From an uncultured Flavobacteriales bacterium (GTDB lineage: Bacteria; Bacteroidota; Bacteroidia; Flavobacteriales_D; Crocinitomicaceae): a DNA stretch of 64,000 bases. Numbering within the stretch: position 1 is the first letter of the stretch; every line of letters starts with the position of its first letter. The position numbers and the translations under genes are program-made. The stretch is taken from the NCBI GenBank assembly GCA_905480145.1, contig CAJQPA010000005.1, positions 62,001 to 126,000 on the forward strand, read 5' to 3'. Below are positions 36,897 to 46,131 of this stretch, in pieces. The notes under the pieces were generated by a model. That model had not been told where the DNA came from. It searched no databases and worked only from the letters and a program-made list of their open reading frames with translations.

Positions 36897-39323
36897 CTAT
36901 CCCATTCCACTTTCAGAACTGATCCTAGGTGAACGCTTTCGGCTGCTGCTATTACCCCAACGGTAAGTTAATGTAACGTAAAATCGTCTTGTCAACCATT
37001 TGTACTCTGAGTTTTGTTCTACTCCCATTTGTCCATAGTCAATCACAAACCCTTTGGTATTAAAGATATCTGTAACTTTTGCTCCAACGGATAATTTCTT
37101 ATTCAATAAACGCTTTTCAACAGAAAGATCAACTCCTTGTCTTGGCTGAACAATTCCTTGAGGTGTAGTTCTTGGCGCATTGTATTTCAAATTTAGTTGT
37201 GCACTAGCTGTTTTCTTCCAGAAGTCAATCGATAATATATATTTCAAGCCCCAATTAATACCGGAATTGTTCCAATCAACATTTTCATCTGCGTTGACAT
37301 ATTCAATATAATTCCCATTAAATGTAAGTGTGCTTTTCACCCATTTGAATGGCTTATAAATTGTTACCACCTCAAGACCTGTACTTTTACTCTCATCAAT
37401 ATTCCCATAGGTTACCAAGGAAGAGTTATCCTCATAATATTCTTTTACTCGATTAATAACATCTCTTGTTCTGCGATGAAAGATACTCGTAGAAAAATTC
37501 ATTTTTTTACCGTTATAACTATATCCTAAATCAAATGAATGAATATATTCAGGCTGTAAATAAGGGTTTCCACTTCTCAAATTAAATGGGTCAGCGAAAC
37601 TCTTAAACGGATTCATTTGTCGCGATTTTGCACGATTAATTCTCTTACTATAACTAAGACTTAACTCGGACTTCTCAGATAGTTCATATTTAATATGCGC
37701 TGAAGGGAATAGGTTTAGGTAGTGATTAAAAATTTTTGTGTTCTCACTAACAAGATTCGGTGTTTGTTCAGCATATTCTCCTCTGAGTCCAATTTGATAC
37801 TTAAAATTATTGACTTCTTGCCCAAATATACCATATGCACTTGAAACTTGCTCCGAGTATTTGTATTGATAGTTCGCTAATGTATCTTCTAAAAAGTTTC
37901 CCGTAACGGTATCTTTTGTTTCAGAGAATGTTGATAATCGTTCATCACGAAGTATTGTTTTTCCTCCCAACTCCATTCTTGCTCTAGCCTTCTCAAAAAC
38001 TCGATTAAAATCAACTTGTCCCGTTGTCACACTCTCCGAAGAGTTATTCTCCAATTGCTGATTTAACCGTGCTAAATTACTTTCATTTTCAAATTCATCA
38101 TAATACACCTCCTCATATACCCCCATAACTTCTCTTGTGCCAATTGAATGGTTAAAACTCAAAGCTATTTCACCTAGATCTTTCTTTAATTCATGAGTAT
38201 AATTCAAATTTGCAGAAGTATTAGTTCTAGCCCGAGGGTCACGTGAATTTCGATTCCATCTTGCTGACAAATCTCCAGAGTTGTCCAGCAATCTATAAGC
38301 AACGTCTCCTGTTCTTTCGCGCCGATTAATACTTCCTGTCAAGGAGAGACCAAGTGTATTCCGTTTATTGAAGAAATATTCTCCACCAAGAATCAGCGTA
38401 TTAGAAGAATTTAAGTCTGTACCAATACGATCCTGTAAAAAACGCTCCGTACTGTCCAAAGAAAAAGTTCTCAGAATATCACTGTTATAATTACGATAGC
38501 CCTCAGAGTAATTCAATGAATAATTGGCATGAACATTAATTTTCCGGTTACGGTAACTGAAACCAAGGTTTCCCTCGTATAAATTCTCGGTAGCAGCTGT
38601 AACTGAAGCGATACCATTAAAGCCTCTAAGTTTATTGGTTTTTAAAACAATATTTATGATCCCCGAAGTTCCATCTGGATCATACTTAGCAGAAGGATTG
38701 GTCACCACTTCTATTCTCTCAACAGAATTTGCAGGGAAAGCATCTAAAAGATTTTGACCATCATTCCCCACAAGAGTGCTCGGGCGTCCATCAATTAAAA
38801 TTGTAACATTACCATCTCCTCTCAAACTGATATTTCCATCTTGATCAACCTCAATACTGGGGATATTATTTAGAACATCACTGACGGTTCCTCCCCTTGT
38901 AGAAATATCATCCTGTACGTTGTATATTTTTTTATCGATACCAGCTTTTAAAACGTCTAAGGAACCGTTTGCGGTTACTTCATCTAGGTCTATGGTCTTG
39001 TCTAATTCCAATTGAATACTGCCAATATTGTCTATTTTAGTTTGAGAAAAAGAATACGTTTTGAAATAATCTTCATGGTTGGCGTATGAAATACGCAATA
39101 AATAGACAGTTGCCCGATCATTGTTTACGATTATATCTTTTAATGCAAAAACTCCTAAACTATCAGTATAGGCACCTGAAATTACCGAAGAGTCACTCTT
39201 ATAAATAAAACGTACTGATGCATATTCAGCTGGAATCCCATCCGAACCAATTACTACCCCCTTTATAGATTGACCAAAGGTAAAAAAAGCATTCATCAAA
39301 AATGCTATGATAATGTATCTCAT
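36897..39323 (-). CDS. TonB-dependent-receptor-like outer-membrane barrel protein
   Basis: This 808-residue protein has a signal peptide (MRYIIIAFLMNAFFTFGQS). A CarboxypepD-regulatory-like beta domain follows (about 20-110, IKGVVIGSDGIPAEYASV), then a plug-type region (VSDVLNNIPSIEVDQDGNISLRGDGNVTILIDGRPS to SAKYDPDGTSGIINIVLK, about 145-230), then a long beta barrel of the OMP_b-brl_3 type ending YVTLTYRWG. It should mediate uptake across the outer membrane, of an unknown substrate. The context of a beta-mannosidase and a glycosylasparaginase suggests a glycan or glycopeptide. Its ATG overlaps the osmC stop (ATGA). Confidence 0.9.
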   Translation of the reverse strand: MRYIIIAFLMNAFFTFGQSIKGVVIGSDGIPAEYASVRFIYKSDSSVISGAYTDSLGVFALKDIIVNNDRATVYLLRISYANHEDYFKTYSFSQTKIDNIGSIQLELDKTIDLDEVTANGSLDVLKAGIDKKIYNVQDDISTRGGTVSDVLNNIPSIEVDQDGNISLRGDGNVTILIDGRPSTLVGNDGQNLLDAFPANSVERIEVVTNPSAKYDPDGTSGIINIVLKTNKLRGFNGIASVTAATENLYEGNLGFSYRNRKINVHANYSLNYSEGYRNYNSDILRTFSLDSTERFLQDRIGTDLNSSNTLILGGEYFFNKRNTLGLSLTGSINRRERTGDVAYRLLDNSGDLSARWNRNSRDPRARTNTSANLNYTHELKKDLGEIALSFNHSIGTREVMGVYEEVYYDEFENESNLARLNQQLENNSSESVTTGQVDFNRVFEKARARMELGGKTILRDERLSTFSETKDTVTGNFLEDTLANYQYKYSEQVSSAYGIFGQEVNNFKYQIGLRGEYAEQTPNLVSENTKIFNHYLNLFPSAHIKYELSEKSELSLSYSKRINRAKSRQMNPFKSFADPFNLRSGNPYLQPEYIHSFDLGYSYNGKKMNFSTSIFHRRTRDVINRVKEYYEDNSSLVTYGNIDESKSTGLEVVTIYKPFKWVKSTLTFNGNYIEYVNADENVDWNNSGINWGLKYILSIDFWKKTASAQLNLKYNAPRTTPQGIVQPRQGVDLSVEKRLLNKKLSVGAKVTDIFNTKGFVIDYGQMGVEQNSEYKWLTRRFYVTLTYRWGNSSSRKRSPRISSESGMG

Positions 39324-39700
39324 TCTATGTACTTAAATTCCACATTATCACCCATCATCAATGCTACTGGACATCTAGATGATATGGAATGGATCCGTTT
39401 GATTTGCAATTCATTTAAATCAGCATCAACATTTAATTTTTGAGTTATTATATTCATACGCTCAACCTTATCTAATGTCAAATCTATTTTCACGTCATTT
39501 AAAATCCACCCCTTGCGATCAGCATACATTTTAATTGTAATTAACTTACAGCTAGCTATCGCTGAAAGTAATAGTTCTGTGGGTCTTGGTCCAACATCAG
39601 CACCACCTTCATCTATTGGTTCATCACTATACCATTGATGATTTCTAGACTGATTATCAACCGTATACTTCTCTTTTAATGATGCTATTAAATTTATCAT
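39320..39700 (-). CDS. OsmC/Ohr-family protein
   Basis: This 126-residue cytoplasmic protein of the OsmC family often acts as a thiol peroxidase for organic hydroperoxides. The two redox cysteines are visible, one in LLLSAIASCKL (residue about 53) and one in SSRCPVALMM (residue about 110). PRPTELLLSAI and the VDADLNELQI strand are typical. It lies between the glycosidase and receptor genes with a four-base ATGA overlap, which is unusual company. The family also includes members without peroxidase activity. Confidence 0.88.
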   Translation of the reverse strand: MINLIASLKEKYTVDNQSRNHQWYSDEPIDEGGADVGPRPTELLLSAIASCKLITIKMYADRKGWILNDVKIDLTLDKVERMNIITQKLNVDADLNELQIKRIHSISSRCPVALMMGDNVEFKYIE

Positions 39701-39712
39701 AATTTGTTTTTT

Positions 39713-42181
39713 TTAATGCCACATAAATTCTAAATCATCGATAGACAATTCCCCGTCGTGCTTTATAGTAATAGAGTGCTGACCAGGAAGAAGACTAATA
39801 AAATTTTTTTCTATTTTAATTATTGAATTAGTTGATGTCACCCAAAGACTTCTTACAAACTCAGTGTTCTTTATTTCGAGAGTTGATTTCTTCCCATCTT
39901 CTTTTAAAGGATTCAATGAGAATAAAACAGATGGTATTTCGGCTTTAATGGTATTCTTGGAAACTCTATCAAAACTGCGCGAATAATCATTATCAATATT
40001 AAATTCAATCACCACATCATTACTTTCTAATAACTCATTGTCACCTAGGTTTAATATTATCTTCGCCGGGTTCTCAGCACTGGCACTAAAAACAACTTTT
40101 GACTCTGAAAGTATTGCACCTGTTAAATCAAAAATTCTATATTTCAAGGTATCTATGAGTGTTTCAGGAGAATCTGTCACTAAGAAATATTCTATATCAT
40201 TTAAGTCATGGTAAACTTCAACAACAGCAATATCCTCATAATCTTTTTGAACGGCATATTGCAAAGCTTTCCAATTCCCAAAATAATCAATACTTGACCA
40301 TGTCGGGGCTGGCCAGCAATCATTCATTTGCCAATAAAGTGTCCCTCCGCATCTAGGCGAGTCAGCCCGATGGCCAGAAATAGCCATGCTTACAGCTTTT
40401 GCCTGAGTTAATTGAGAGAAATAAACGAATTCTTTGAATGATTTTGGCTCTCCATACAAACGCTTTGCATGTTTCAAAATCATCTTATTTCCTACATAAC
40501 TTTTTTGATGATGCTTCATAACATCTGAGTCTAAATCCCATTCTTTTTCTTCTGAAAAAGAATGAATTGTTTGATATTCTGGGAAACTCTGAAAGCCATA
40601 CTCTGCATTGAACCGACCTATCTTCTTGCCAAAATATTCTATTGGATCTTTCCCATGCCAAACGCCCCAATAATGCTGTGAACCATGGTCATAAAACTTG
40701 TCATTTCCCCAATTACTCAATGGTGAAGTATGAATATATGGAATGGTAGAATGTTCCTTAACTTTATTTGGAGCTACTTTCTTGAACAACAAATCATAAC
40801 TGTTTTCAATCTCTTTAGCCTTTCGGCCGTATAGGTTATGTTTTATTTGAAACCCCCAATTCTCCCAAGCAACTTCAACTTCATTGTTTCCGTTAAACAG
40901 CACGACACTTGGATGTTTTGATATTCTTGGGATTTGATAATCAAACTCTCCTTTCACGTTGCAAATAAATTGTTCATCCCCTGGATACATTGCACAGGCA
41001 AACATTAAGTCTTGCCAAACCATTATACCTAATTCATCACACTTGTCAAAAAAGACCTCATCAGGATAATAACCACCACCCCATACTCTAACCATATTAA
41101 AATTAGATTCTGCCATTGTTTCAACAATTGACGAGACATCTTTATCTTTTACACGAGCTGGAAAAATATCTTGGGGAATATAGTCTGCACCTTTGCAAAA
41201 GACCCTTCTATTGTTCACCTTAAAGTAATAACTAGTACCCCATTCATCAATTTCTTGAATCAGCTCAGAAGTTTTAACTCCAAACTTCACTTCAAAAGAC
41301 TCAACATCCTGTTTATCAATAGTTTTTACATCAAATGAATCGGAATACATATATGCATCTCCCTGCCCCTTTGGCCACCATAACTTTGGATTCAACAGCA
41401 CCTCTTTTCGAGTGAACTTACCTTTCTTAGCTGAAATTAATTTAGTCCCAAATAATGAGCTATGCCATTCTATTTTTTTTATTTCCTTGTTTGATAAGTA
41501 CAAATCGTATTCAATAACTGCTTCTTCATCATTTACCGAAACAATTCTGGTTGTCCTATTAATTATTCTTGCTTGACTATAACTATGGATCTTAACGACT
41601 TTGTTAAAGCCAATAGTATTCATCCGCAATGACCAGTCCCAACCAAATTGATATTGAGGCTTTCTTGAATAAGGTGCAACTGCAATCTTATGAACATCAT
41701 TAGGTGCAGGTAATATATAGTCAGAAGAAAGATACTTTTCTTTATGAAACATAACAGGCGACGTAAAGATTACAGATATTTCATTACTCCCTTCCTTCAA
41801 TAGCTTTTTTATTTGGGAAGAATATGGTCTAAATGCATTATTTGCTTTAAAAACGAGCTTATTATTCACATATATGCTTGCATACGTATCAATTGAAGGA
41901 AACTCAATTTCAACAAAATTACTCATTAACATTTCCTTTGAAACAAAGAAAATAGACTTAAACTCCCATTGATGCTCTTCTATCCAGCCAAACTTATCTT
42001 CATTCTTGCCATAAAATGGGTCTGGAAGTTCTCCCGACTGAATCAAAGCTTCTTGAACGGAACCTTTTGCACCTAAATCGATCCAAACTTTTTGAACAGG
42101 ATGAAAAATACTCCATGTTAATTCGCGTTGCGCGTTAACTGATAAACTATTCATTAACAATAAGCTGAGTAGAATTTTCAT
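39713..42181 (-). CDS. Glycoside hydrolase family 2 beta-mannosidase
   Basis: This 822-residue secreted exo-beta-mannosidase begins with a signal peptide (MKILLSLLLMNSLSVNAQ), so it works in the periplasm or at the surface. Domain order: jelly-roll sugar-binding domain, Ig-like domain, then a TIM barrel with RVWGGGYYPDE, the acid/base Glu434 in NGNNEVE and the nucleophile Glu527 in NAEYGFQS, as in BtMan2A. C-terminal beta domains follow. The family removes terminal beta-1,4-mannose, such as the core mannose of N-glycans or mannan oligosaccharides. Its ATG is adjacent to the asparaginase stop. Confidence 0.92.
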   Translation of the reverse strand: MKILLSLLLMNSLSVNAQRELTWSIFHPVQKVWIDLGAKGSVQEALIQSGELPDPFYGKNEDKFGWIEEHQWEFKSIFFVSKEMLMSNFVEIEFPSIDTYASIYVNNKLVFKANNAFRPYSSQIKKLLKEGSNEISVIFTSPVMFHKEKYLSSDYILPAPNDVHKIAVAPYSRKPQYQFGWDWSLRMNTIGFNKVVKIHSYSQARIINRTTRIVSVNDEEAVIEYDLYLSNKEIKKIEWHSSLFGTKLISAKKGKFTRKEVLLNPKLWWPKGQGDAYMYSDSFDVKTIDKQDVESFEVKFGVKTSELIQEIDEWGTSYYFKVNNRRVFCKGADYIPQDIFPARVKDKDVSSIVETMAESNFNMVRVWGGGYYPDEVFFDKCDELGIMVWQDLMFACAMYPGDEQFICNVKGEFDYQIPRISKHPSVVLFNGNNEVEVAWENWGFQIKHNLYGRKAKEIENSYDLLFKKVAPNKVKEHSTIPYIHTSPLSNWGNDKFYDHGSQHYWGVWHGKDPIEYFGKKIGRFNAEYGFQSFPEYQTIHSFSEEKEWDLDSDVMKHHQKSYVGNKMILKHAKRLYGEPKSFKEFVYFSQLTQAKAVSMAISGHRADSPRCGGTLYWQMNDCWPAPTWSSIDYFGNWKALQYAVQKDYEDIAVVEVYHDLNDIEYFLVTDSPETLIDTLKYRIFDLTGAILSESKVVFSASAENPAKIILNLGDNELLESNDVVIEFNIDNDYSRSFDRVSKNTIKAEIPSVLFSLNPLKEDGKKSTLEIKNTEFVRSLWVTSTNSIIKIEKNFISLLPGQHSITIKHDGELSIDDLEFMWH

Positions 42182-43180
42182 TTACCAAGAACGATTAAAT
42201 TTCGCATCCACCATCCCCTCGAAATCATTCGTTTTTAAAGCAAAATTAAACCCATTGTATACAGAATACCCTCCATAATTACCCTTTGTATCAAGCGCAA
42301 TAAATCCAACTTGCAACCCTTCTAAATTATCATGCTTTGCAATCACCCTCTCAACTGCTAGACGACATGCATCTTCAGGAGAATTCCCTGCCCTCATTAA
42401 CTCAACAACGGTATGACTTCCAGCTATTCTTATTATCGCTTCTCCCATTCCGGTTGCACAAGAAGCACCAACTTCATTATCCACAAATAGACCTGCCCCG
42501 ATAATAGGAGAATCACCTATTCTTCCGGGCAATTTATAACCCCAACCACTTGTTGTACAAGCACCGCTAAGATTTCCTTCAGCATCTAATGCTAGCATTC
42601 CTATTGTATCATGATTCTCATGATTGATCTCCGGCTTATCAAAAGCATCTTCATTCTCCTTCTTCCAAGCCTTCCAATCTTTCTTTACCTCTTTCAACGG
42701 TGCCTTTGTTTTATTAAAGCCATAATCCAAGGCAAACTGCTGAGCTCCATCACCAGCCAACATAACGTGAGGTGTTTCTTCCATGATTGTTCTAGCTACA
42801 GATATTGGGTGCTTAATATTTTCTAAATAAGCAACAGCTCCACACCTAGATTTTTCATCCATGATACAAGCATCTAGTGTAACATTCCCATCTCTATCAG
42901 GACGGCCTCCTAAACCAACACTTCTATTCGTCATATCCGACTCTGTTACACGCACTCCTTTTTCAACAGCTCTCAAGGCCTTACCTCCACCACCAAGCAC
43001 CTCCCAAGCGCCCTTATTCGCTTCTAGACCATGAATCCATGTAGAGATAACGACCGGTTTTTTAACCTTTACGAATTCCTTAACATCAAGCAGTTCTGCT
43101 GCTTTACCAGGCTTTACTACACCCAAAAAAGCACCAATTAATCCATACTTAAAAAAAGTTCTCCTTTTTAAATTACCCAT
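42182..43180 (-). CDS. Glycosylasparaginase-type N-terminal-nucleophile hydrolase with Tat signal
   Basis: This 332-residue Ntn-hydrolase resembles aspartylglucosaminidase, which cleaves the GlcNAc-asparagine bond left after N-glycan removal, and is related to isoaspartyl peptidases. The N-terminus MGNLKRRTFFKYGLIGAF is a twin-arginine signal. The autocleavage and nucleophile segment is HDTIGMLALD with Thr192, followed by GACTTSGWGYKLPGRIGDSPI. SWIHGLEANKGAWEVL at the start is also family-typical. It directly precedes the beta-mannosidase gene, and both products would be exported. Confidence 0.88.
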   Translation of the reverse strand: MGNLKRRTFFKYGLIGAFLGVVKPGKAAELLDVKEFVKVKKPVVISTWIHGLEANKGAWEVLGGGGKALRAVEKGVRVTESDMTNRSVGLGGRPDRDGNVTLDACIMDEKSRCGAVAYLENIKHPISVARTIMEETPHVMLAGDGAQQFALDYGFNKTKAPLKEVKKDWKAWKKENEDAFDKPEINHENHDTIGMLALDAEGNLSGACTTSGWGYKLPGRIGDSPIIGAGLFVDNEVGASCATGMGEAIIRIAGSHTVVELMRAGNSPEDACRLAVERVIAKHDNLEGLQVGFIALDTKGNYGGYSVYNGFNFALKTNDFEGMVDAKFNRSW

Positions 43181-44246
43181 TGTTTCTCTTGTTTTTTTGA
43201 TATTCCTTCAACCATTTTCTATAAACAGATGCGTTTCTTTCATGTTGCGCATTGGTTACCGCAAAATTATGCCCCCGACCACCTGGCTTTCCACACATAA
43301 ATAAATAATCTACCTCAGCTGGATTTAAAACTGAGTCAATTACACTCCCTGGAACAATATAAATAGGTCCAGGAGGCAATCCTTTGATTTTATAAGTATT
43401 ATACTCACAATCAATATCTCTGTGAACATAAAGTAATCGCTCTACACCTTTCAATTTATCCCCCCAGCAAAACTTAAAGGTTGGGTCAGACTCTAAACGC
43501 ATTCCATTATCCAAACGATTCAAATATAATTTTGCTATAATCGGCCATTCATCTGAATCTTTGGACTGCTCTGAATAAACAATACTTGCTAATGTGGCAA
43601 CTTCAGAAGGAGATTTGAATCCTAACGCCTTCATTTTTGCTTTCCGATCATCATTCCAAAAGGCCTTAAATTCTTTTGCCATGAGATTCACGAACTCTTG
43701 TGCATCTGTATCATAATACATTTCTCTTCTCTCTGGTAAAAATAGCGCTGGCACCTGCACCTTGGTAAAAGCATACTTCGTTAAAGTTTCTGAATTGAAT
43801 ATATACTCCACAAGTGATGCGCTGTCAGCAGAAATACATTCACTAATATTTTTCGCCATAGCCTCAATCGTTGGACAATTATTGAAAATGACGTTTACTT
43901 TTACTTCAGCATTCCCATGGCCATTCTCACCCTTCACAAAACCATTGACCAATTTTTTTAATTGTGTCTGTGAAAGGATTACATACTTTCCTGCAGCAAA
44001 ATTAGTCGTATCTACGTTATTTTTCTCTACAAATTCTCTGAAATCTTTATCGTTATTAATTATCCCTTTATCTATTAGCGTTGCAACCAAAATTGAATAA
44101 CTCGGTGGTGTTTTAAACAACATTTTAACCTCTGACTTGTTAACACTTCTAGTATCTTCTGAAAAGTAACCCAAAATTCGATCCTTGAATACTAATCCAA
44201 ATACAAACCCTAGGATAACAATTAGCGCTATTAACTTTTTAACCAT
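43173..44246 (-). CDS. mltG: Endolytic transglycosylase MltG (YceG family)
   Basis: This 357-residue protein cleaves nascent peptidoglycan glycan strands at the inner membrane. One N-terminal helix (about 4-20) anchors it. A LysM-like segment precedes the catalytic region, which shows LASIVYSEQSKDSDEW with Glu226 as the likely catalytic glutamate, LYLNRLDNGMRLESDPT, YNTYKIKGLPPGPI and DYLFMCGKPGGRGHNFA. These match the family. It overlaps the preceding GNAT gene by 16 bases and the following asparaginase gene by 8. Confidence 0.94.
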   Translation of the reverse strand: MVKKLIALIVILGFVFGLVFKDRILGYFSEDTRSVNKSEVKMLFKTPPSYSILVATLIDKGIINNDKDFREFVEKNNVDTTNFAAGKYVILSQTQLKKLVNGFVKGENGHGNAEVKVNVIFNNCPTIEAMAKNISECISADSASLVEYIFNSETLTKYAFTKVQVPALFLPERREMYYDTDAQEFVNLMAKEFKAFWNDDRKAKMKALGFKSPSEVATLASIVYSEQSKDSDEWPIIAKLYLNRLDNGMRLESDPTFKFCWGDKLKGVERLLYVHRDIDCEYNTYKIKGLPPGPIYIVPGSVIDSVLNPAEVDYLFMCGKPGGRGHNFAVTNAQHERNASVYRKWLKEYQKNKRNNG

Positions 44247-44746
44247 TTTTCTAACTCTATTATTTTTTTGCCTTCACCTTCTGAATCAGACGCATCAAAT
44301 GACTCTCCGACTCTGACATAATTGCTTTTTTCAAACAAAATTACACTTTGGGAGTTCTCCTCATGAATCGTGCACTTCAGATGTTTTATATTTAACTCCA
44401 ATGCTACGTCCTCTATATTTTTCAAGGTAGAAATAGCATATCCTTTTCTTCTATTCTTTCTGTCTGAAATTAATATCCCAACAGTAGCTGATCCATTTTC
44501 AAAATTAATCTCAGTTAAATCAACACAACCAATTGCTTGATCATTCTCTCTTAAGCATATCATCCACCTCGCTTGCTTTGCCTTCTCTATGTTTTGCAGT
44601 GTCATAATTAAATGCTGAATGTCGAATAATTGATAAGCCGAATCATTTTCACTGACAGCCCAAAACTCTTCGTTATTCTCCCAATCTAAAATCAATGGAG
44701 CGTCTTCCATTACCACATATCTTATATAAATCAAATTATTTCCCAC
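44231..44746 (-). CDS. GNAT-family N-acetyltransferase
   Basis: This 171-residue acetyltransferase has the acetyl-CoA segment VGILISDRKNRRKGYAISTL, in which R/Q-x-x-G/A is partly degenerate as RRKGYA, and the C-terminal HLKCTIHEENSQSVILFEKSNYVRVG, typical of RimJ/RimL-like enzymes. The substrate is unknown. The only start that fits is the GTG at 44746 (GNNLIYIRYVVMED), which overlaps the upstream gene by 11 bases. It is part of a run of overlapping genes from dapF to mltG. Confidence 0.85.
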   Translation of the reverse strand: MGNNLIYIRYVVMEDAPLILDWENNEEFWAVSENDSAYQLFDIQHLIMTLQNIEKAKQARWMICLRENDQAIGCVDLTEINFENGSATVGILISDRKNRRKGYAISTLKNIEDVALELNIKHLKCTIHEENSQSVILFEKSNYVRVGESFDASDSEGEGKKIIELEKWLKS

Positions 44747-45245
44747 TACTTAACTTCGTCAGACGTTTATGAATATCTTCAATTGAATAATCCTTAATTC
44801 CCACAAAGTCTTTTGGAATATTAAAACCTATTACTTGAGACACTGAACCCGATGCATACATTACTTGTAGAAGCTCGGTTAACTTATTAGCAATCTCGCA
44901 ATCCAAAAGTACTTTAATTGGATTCAAGCAAGTAACCTTTCCAGGAATAGTTGATGAGTATGAATCAAAAACCTCATTTACTTGATTCGCTGTAATAGTC
45001 AGACTCAATTCAAAGCATAATGTAACTATTGGCTTCTTCCTTAGAATTGATTTTATTGATTCTAAATCAACGTTTTGATCTTTTCCATTTGCTTTAAGGC
45101 TGAAATAACGATTATCCACCGAAATCCCTATATGAGGTGGCACTTTATTAGCATGCCAAATCCAGAGATTTGTATTTGCCTCTACAACCTCCGTATCGGT
45201 ATGTACATTATCAATTTTATAACTATACATCAATGCTTCCTTCAT
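44736..45245 (-). CDS. Conserved-context protein of unknown function between dapF and a GNAT gene
   Basis: This 169-residue protein has no signal peptide or membrane helix. The first ATG at 45245 (MKEALMYSYKID) overlaps the dapF end by 23 bases; an in-frame ATG at 45230 (MYSYKIDN) would reduce the overlap to 8 and is equally possible. Visible features are WIWHANKVPPHIGISV and FNIPKDFVGIKDYS; the rest is mixed alpha/beta. I do not recognise a family. Its position inside a translationally coupled run suggests that its function is linked to dapF, the GNAT protein or MltG. Confidence 0.75.
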   Translation of the reverse strand: MKEALMYSYKIDNVHTDTEVVEANTNLWIWHANKVPPHIGISVDNRYFSLKANGKDQNVDLESIKSILRKKPIVTLCFELSLTITANQVNEVFDSYSSTIPGKVTCLNPIKVLLDCEIANKLTELLQVMYASGSVSQVIGFNIPKDFVGIKDYSIEDIHKRLTKLSSGK

Positions 45246-45999
45246 ATACTTTTAACGCTGGACCTGTCAACCATATATCATAAAAGCCTCCGGTGATTTC
45301 ATTGAAAGTAGCCTCTACAAATAGTTGACCGCCCTTGGTATTCACTTCAAGAATATTGAAATCATTTTCATTTTTCATATGAACCAAGGCACAGGCAGTA
45401 ACACCTGTCCCACATGACAAGGTTTCGTTCTCCACACCTCTTTCATATGTGAGAATCGAAATGGAACTATCAGGACCTTTATTAACAACATTAACATTCA
45501 CTCCTGCTATTTTATATTTCTCAGAATAACGTACTTTCTTTCCGAAAGAAATAATATCTATTTTTTCATTTTCTGAAAAATGAACATAATGAGGAGAGCC
45601 TGTATCCAAAAAGAAATCACATCCCAACTCTTCAATTTTTTCTACAGGAAGCATTTCTAAACGAACTTCCCCATCAACAAAGCTCGCTTTATGCTCCCCA
45701 TCTATCGCTAAGAATCTAGTATCATTTGTTATTACACCTAACTCCTTCGCAAATGCAACAGAACACCTTGCCCCATTACCACAAAAACTTTGAGAACCGT
45801 CAGAATTATAATACTCAATTTCAAAGTCAAAACCATCTTTAGAAGAAATCTTAATCAAACCATCTCCTCCAACACCCATTTTACGATCACAAGCAAATGC
45901 AATTTGTTTAATGGACAAATCGTCATATAAACCATTCAGATTATCAATCATTATGAAATCATTCCCGGTCCCTTGATATTTTTTAAATGTGATTTTCAT
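45223..45999 (-). CDS. dapF: Diaminopimelate epimerase
   Basis: It converts LL- to meso-diaminopimelate for lysine and peptidoglycan synthesis. I chose the ATG at 45999 (MKITFKKYQGTGNDF). The 258 residues show the two catalytic cysteines, Cys73 in SFCGNGARC and Cys196 in ETLSCGTGV, with the GTGNDF start and the YYNSDGS segment that are family signatures. It is the first gene of an overlapping minus-strand run through mltG and the glycan enzymes to the outer-membrane receptor. dapB lies about 14 kb away. Confidence 0.96.
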   Translation of the reverse strand: MKITFKKYQGTGNDFIMIDNLNGLYDDLSIKQIAFACDRKMGVGGDGLIKISSKDGFDFEIEYYNSDGSQSFCGNGARCSVAFAKELGVITNDTRFLAIDGEHKASFVDGEVRLEMLPVEKIEELGCDFFLDTGSPHYVHFSENEKIDIISFGKKVRYSEKYKIAGVNVNVVNKGPDSSISILTYERGVENETLSCGTGVTACALVHMKNENDFNILEVNTKGGQLFVEATFNEITGGFYDIWLTGPALKVYEGSIDV

Positions 46000-46131
46000 T
46001 CTTAAAGCAAAAATAAGATTTAATCCAATAAAACTGCTTAACATTATTTAACATGACAAATGTACCAAACACTATCTGTTTGGAGTTATTATTGCTAAAC
46101 TAGAATCAATTAATATTAAAAAACAGAACAT

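Noticed and set aside
38239-38254. TCACGTGAA core resembling parS
   Set aside because: Only about 10 of 16 positions match the parS consensus and it lies inside the receptor gene. Not a credible parS.
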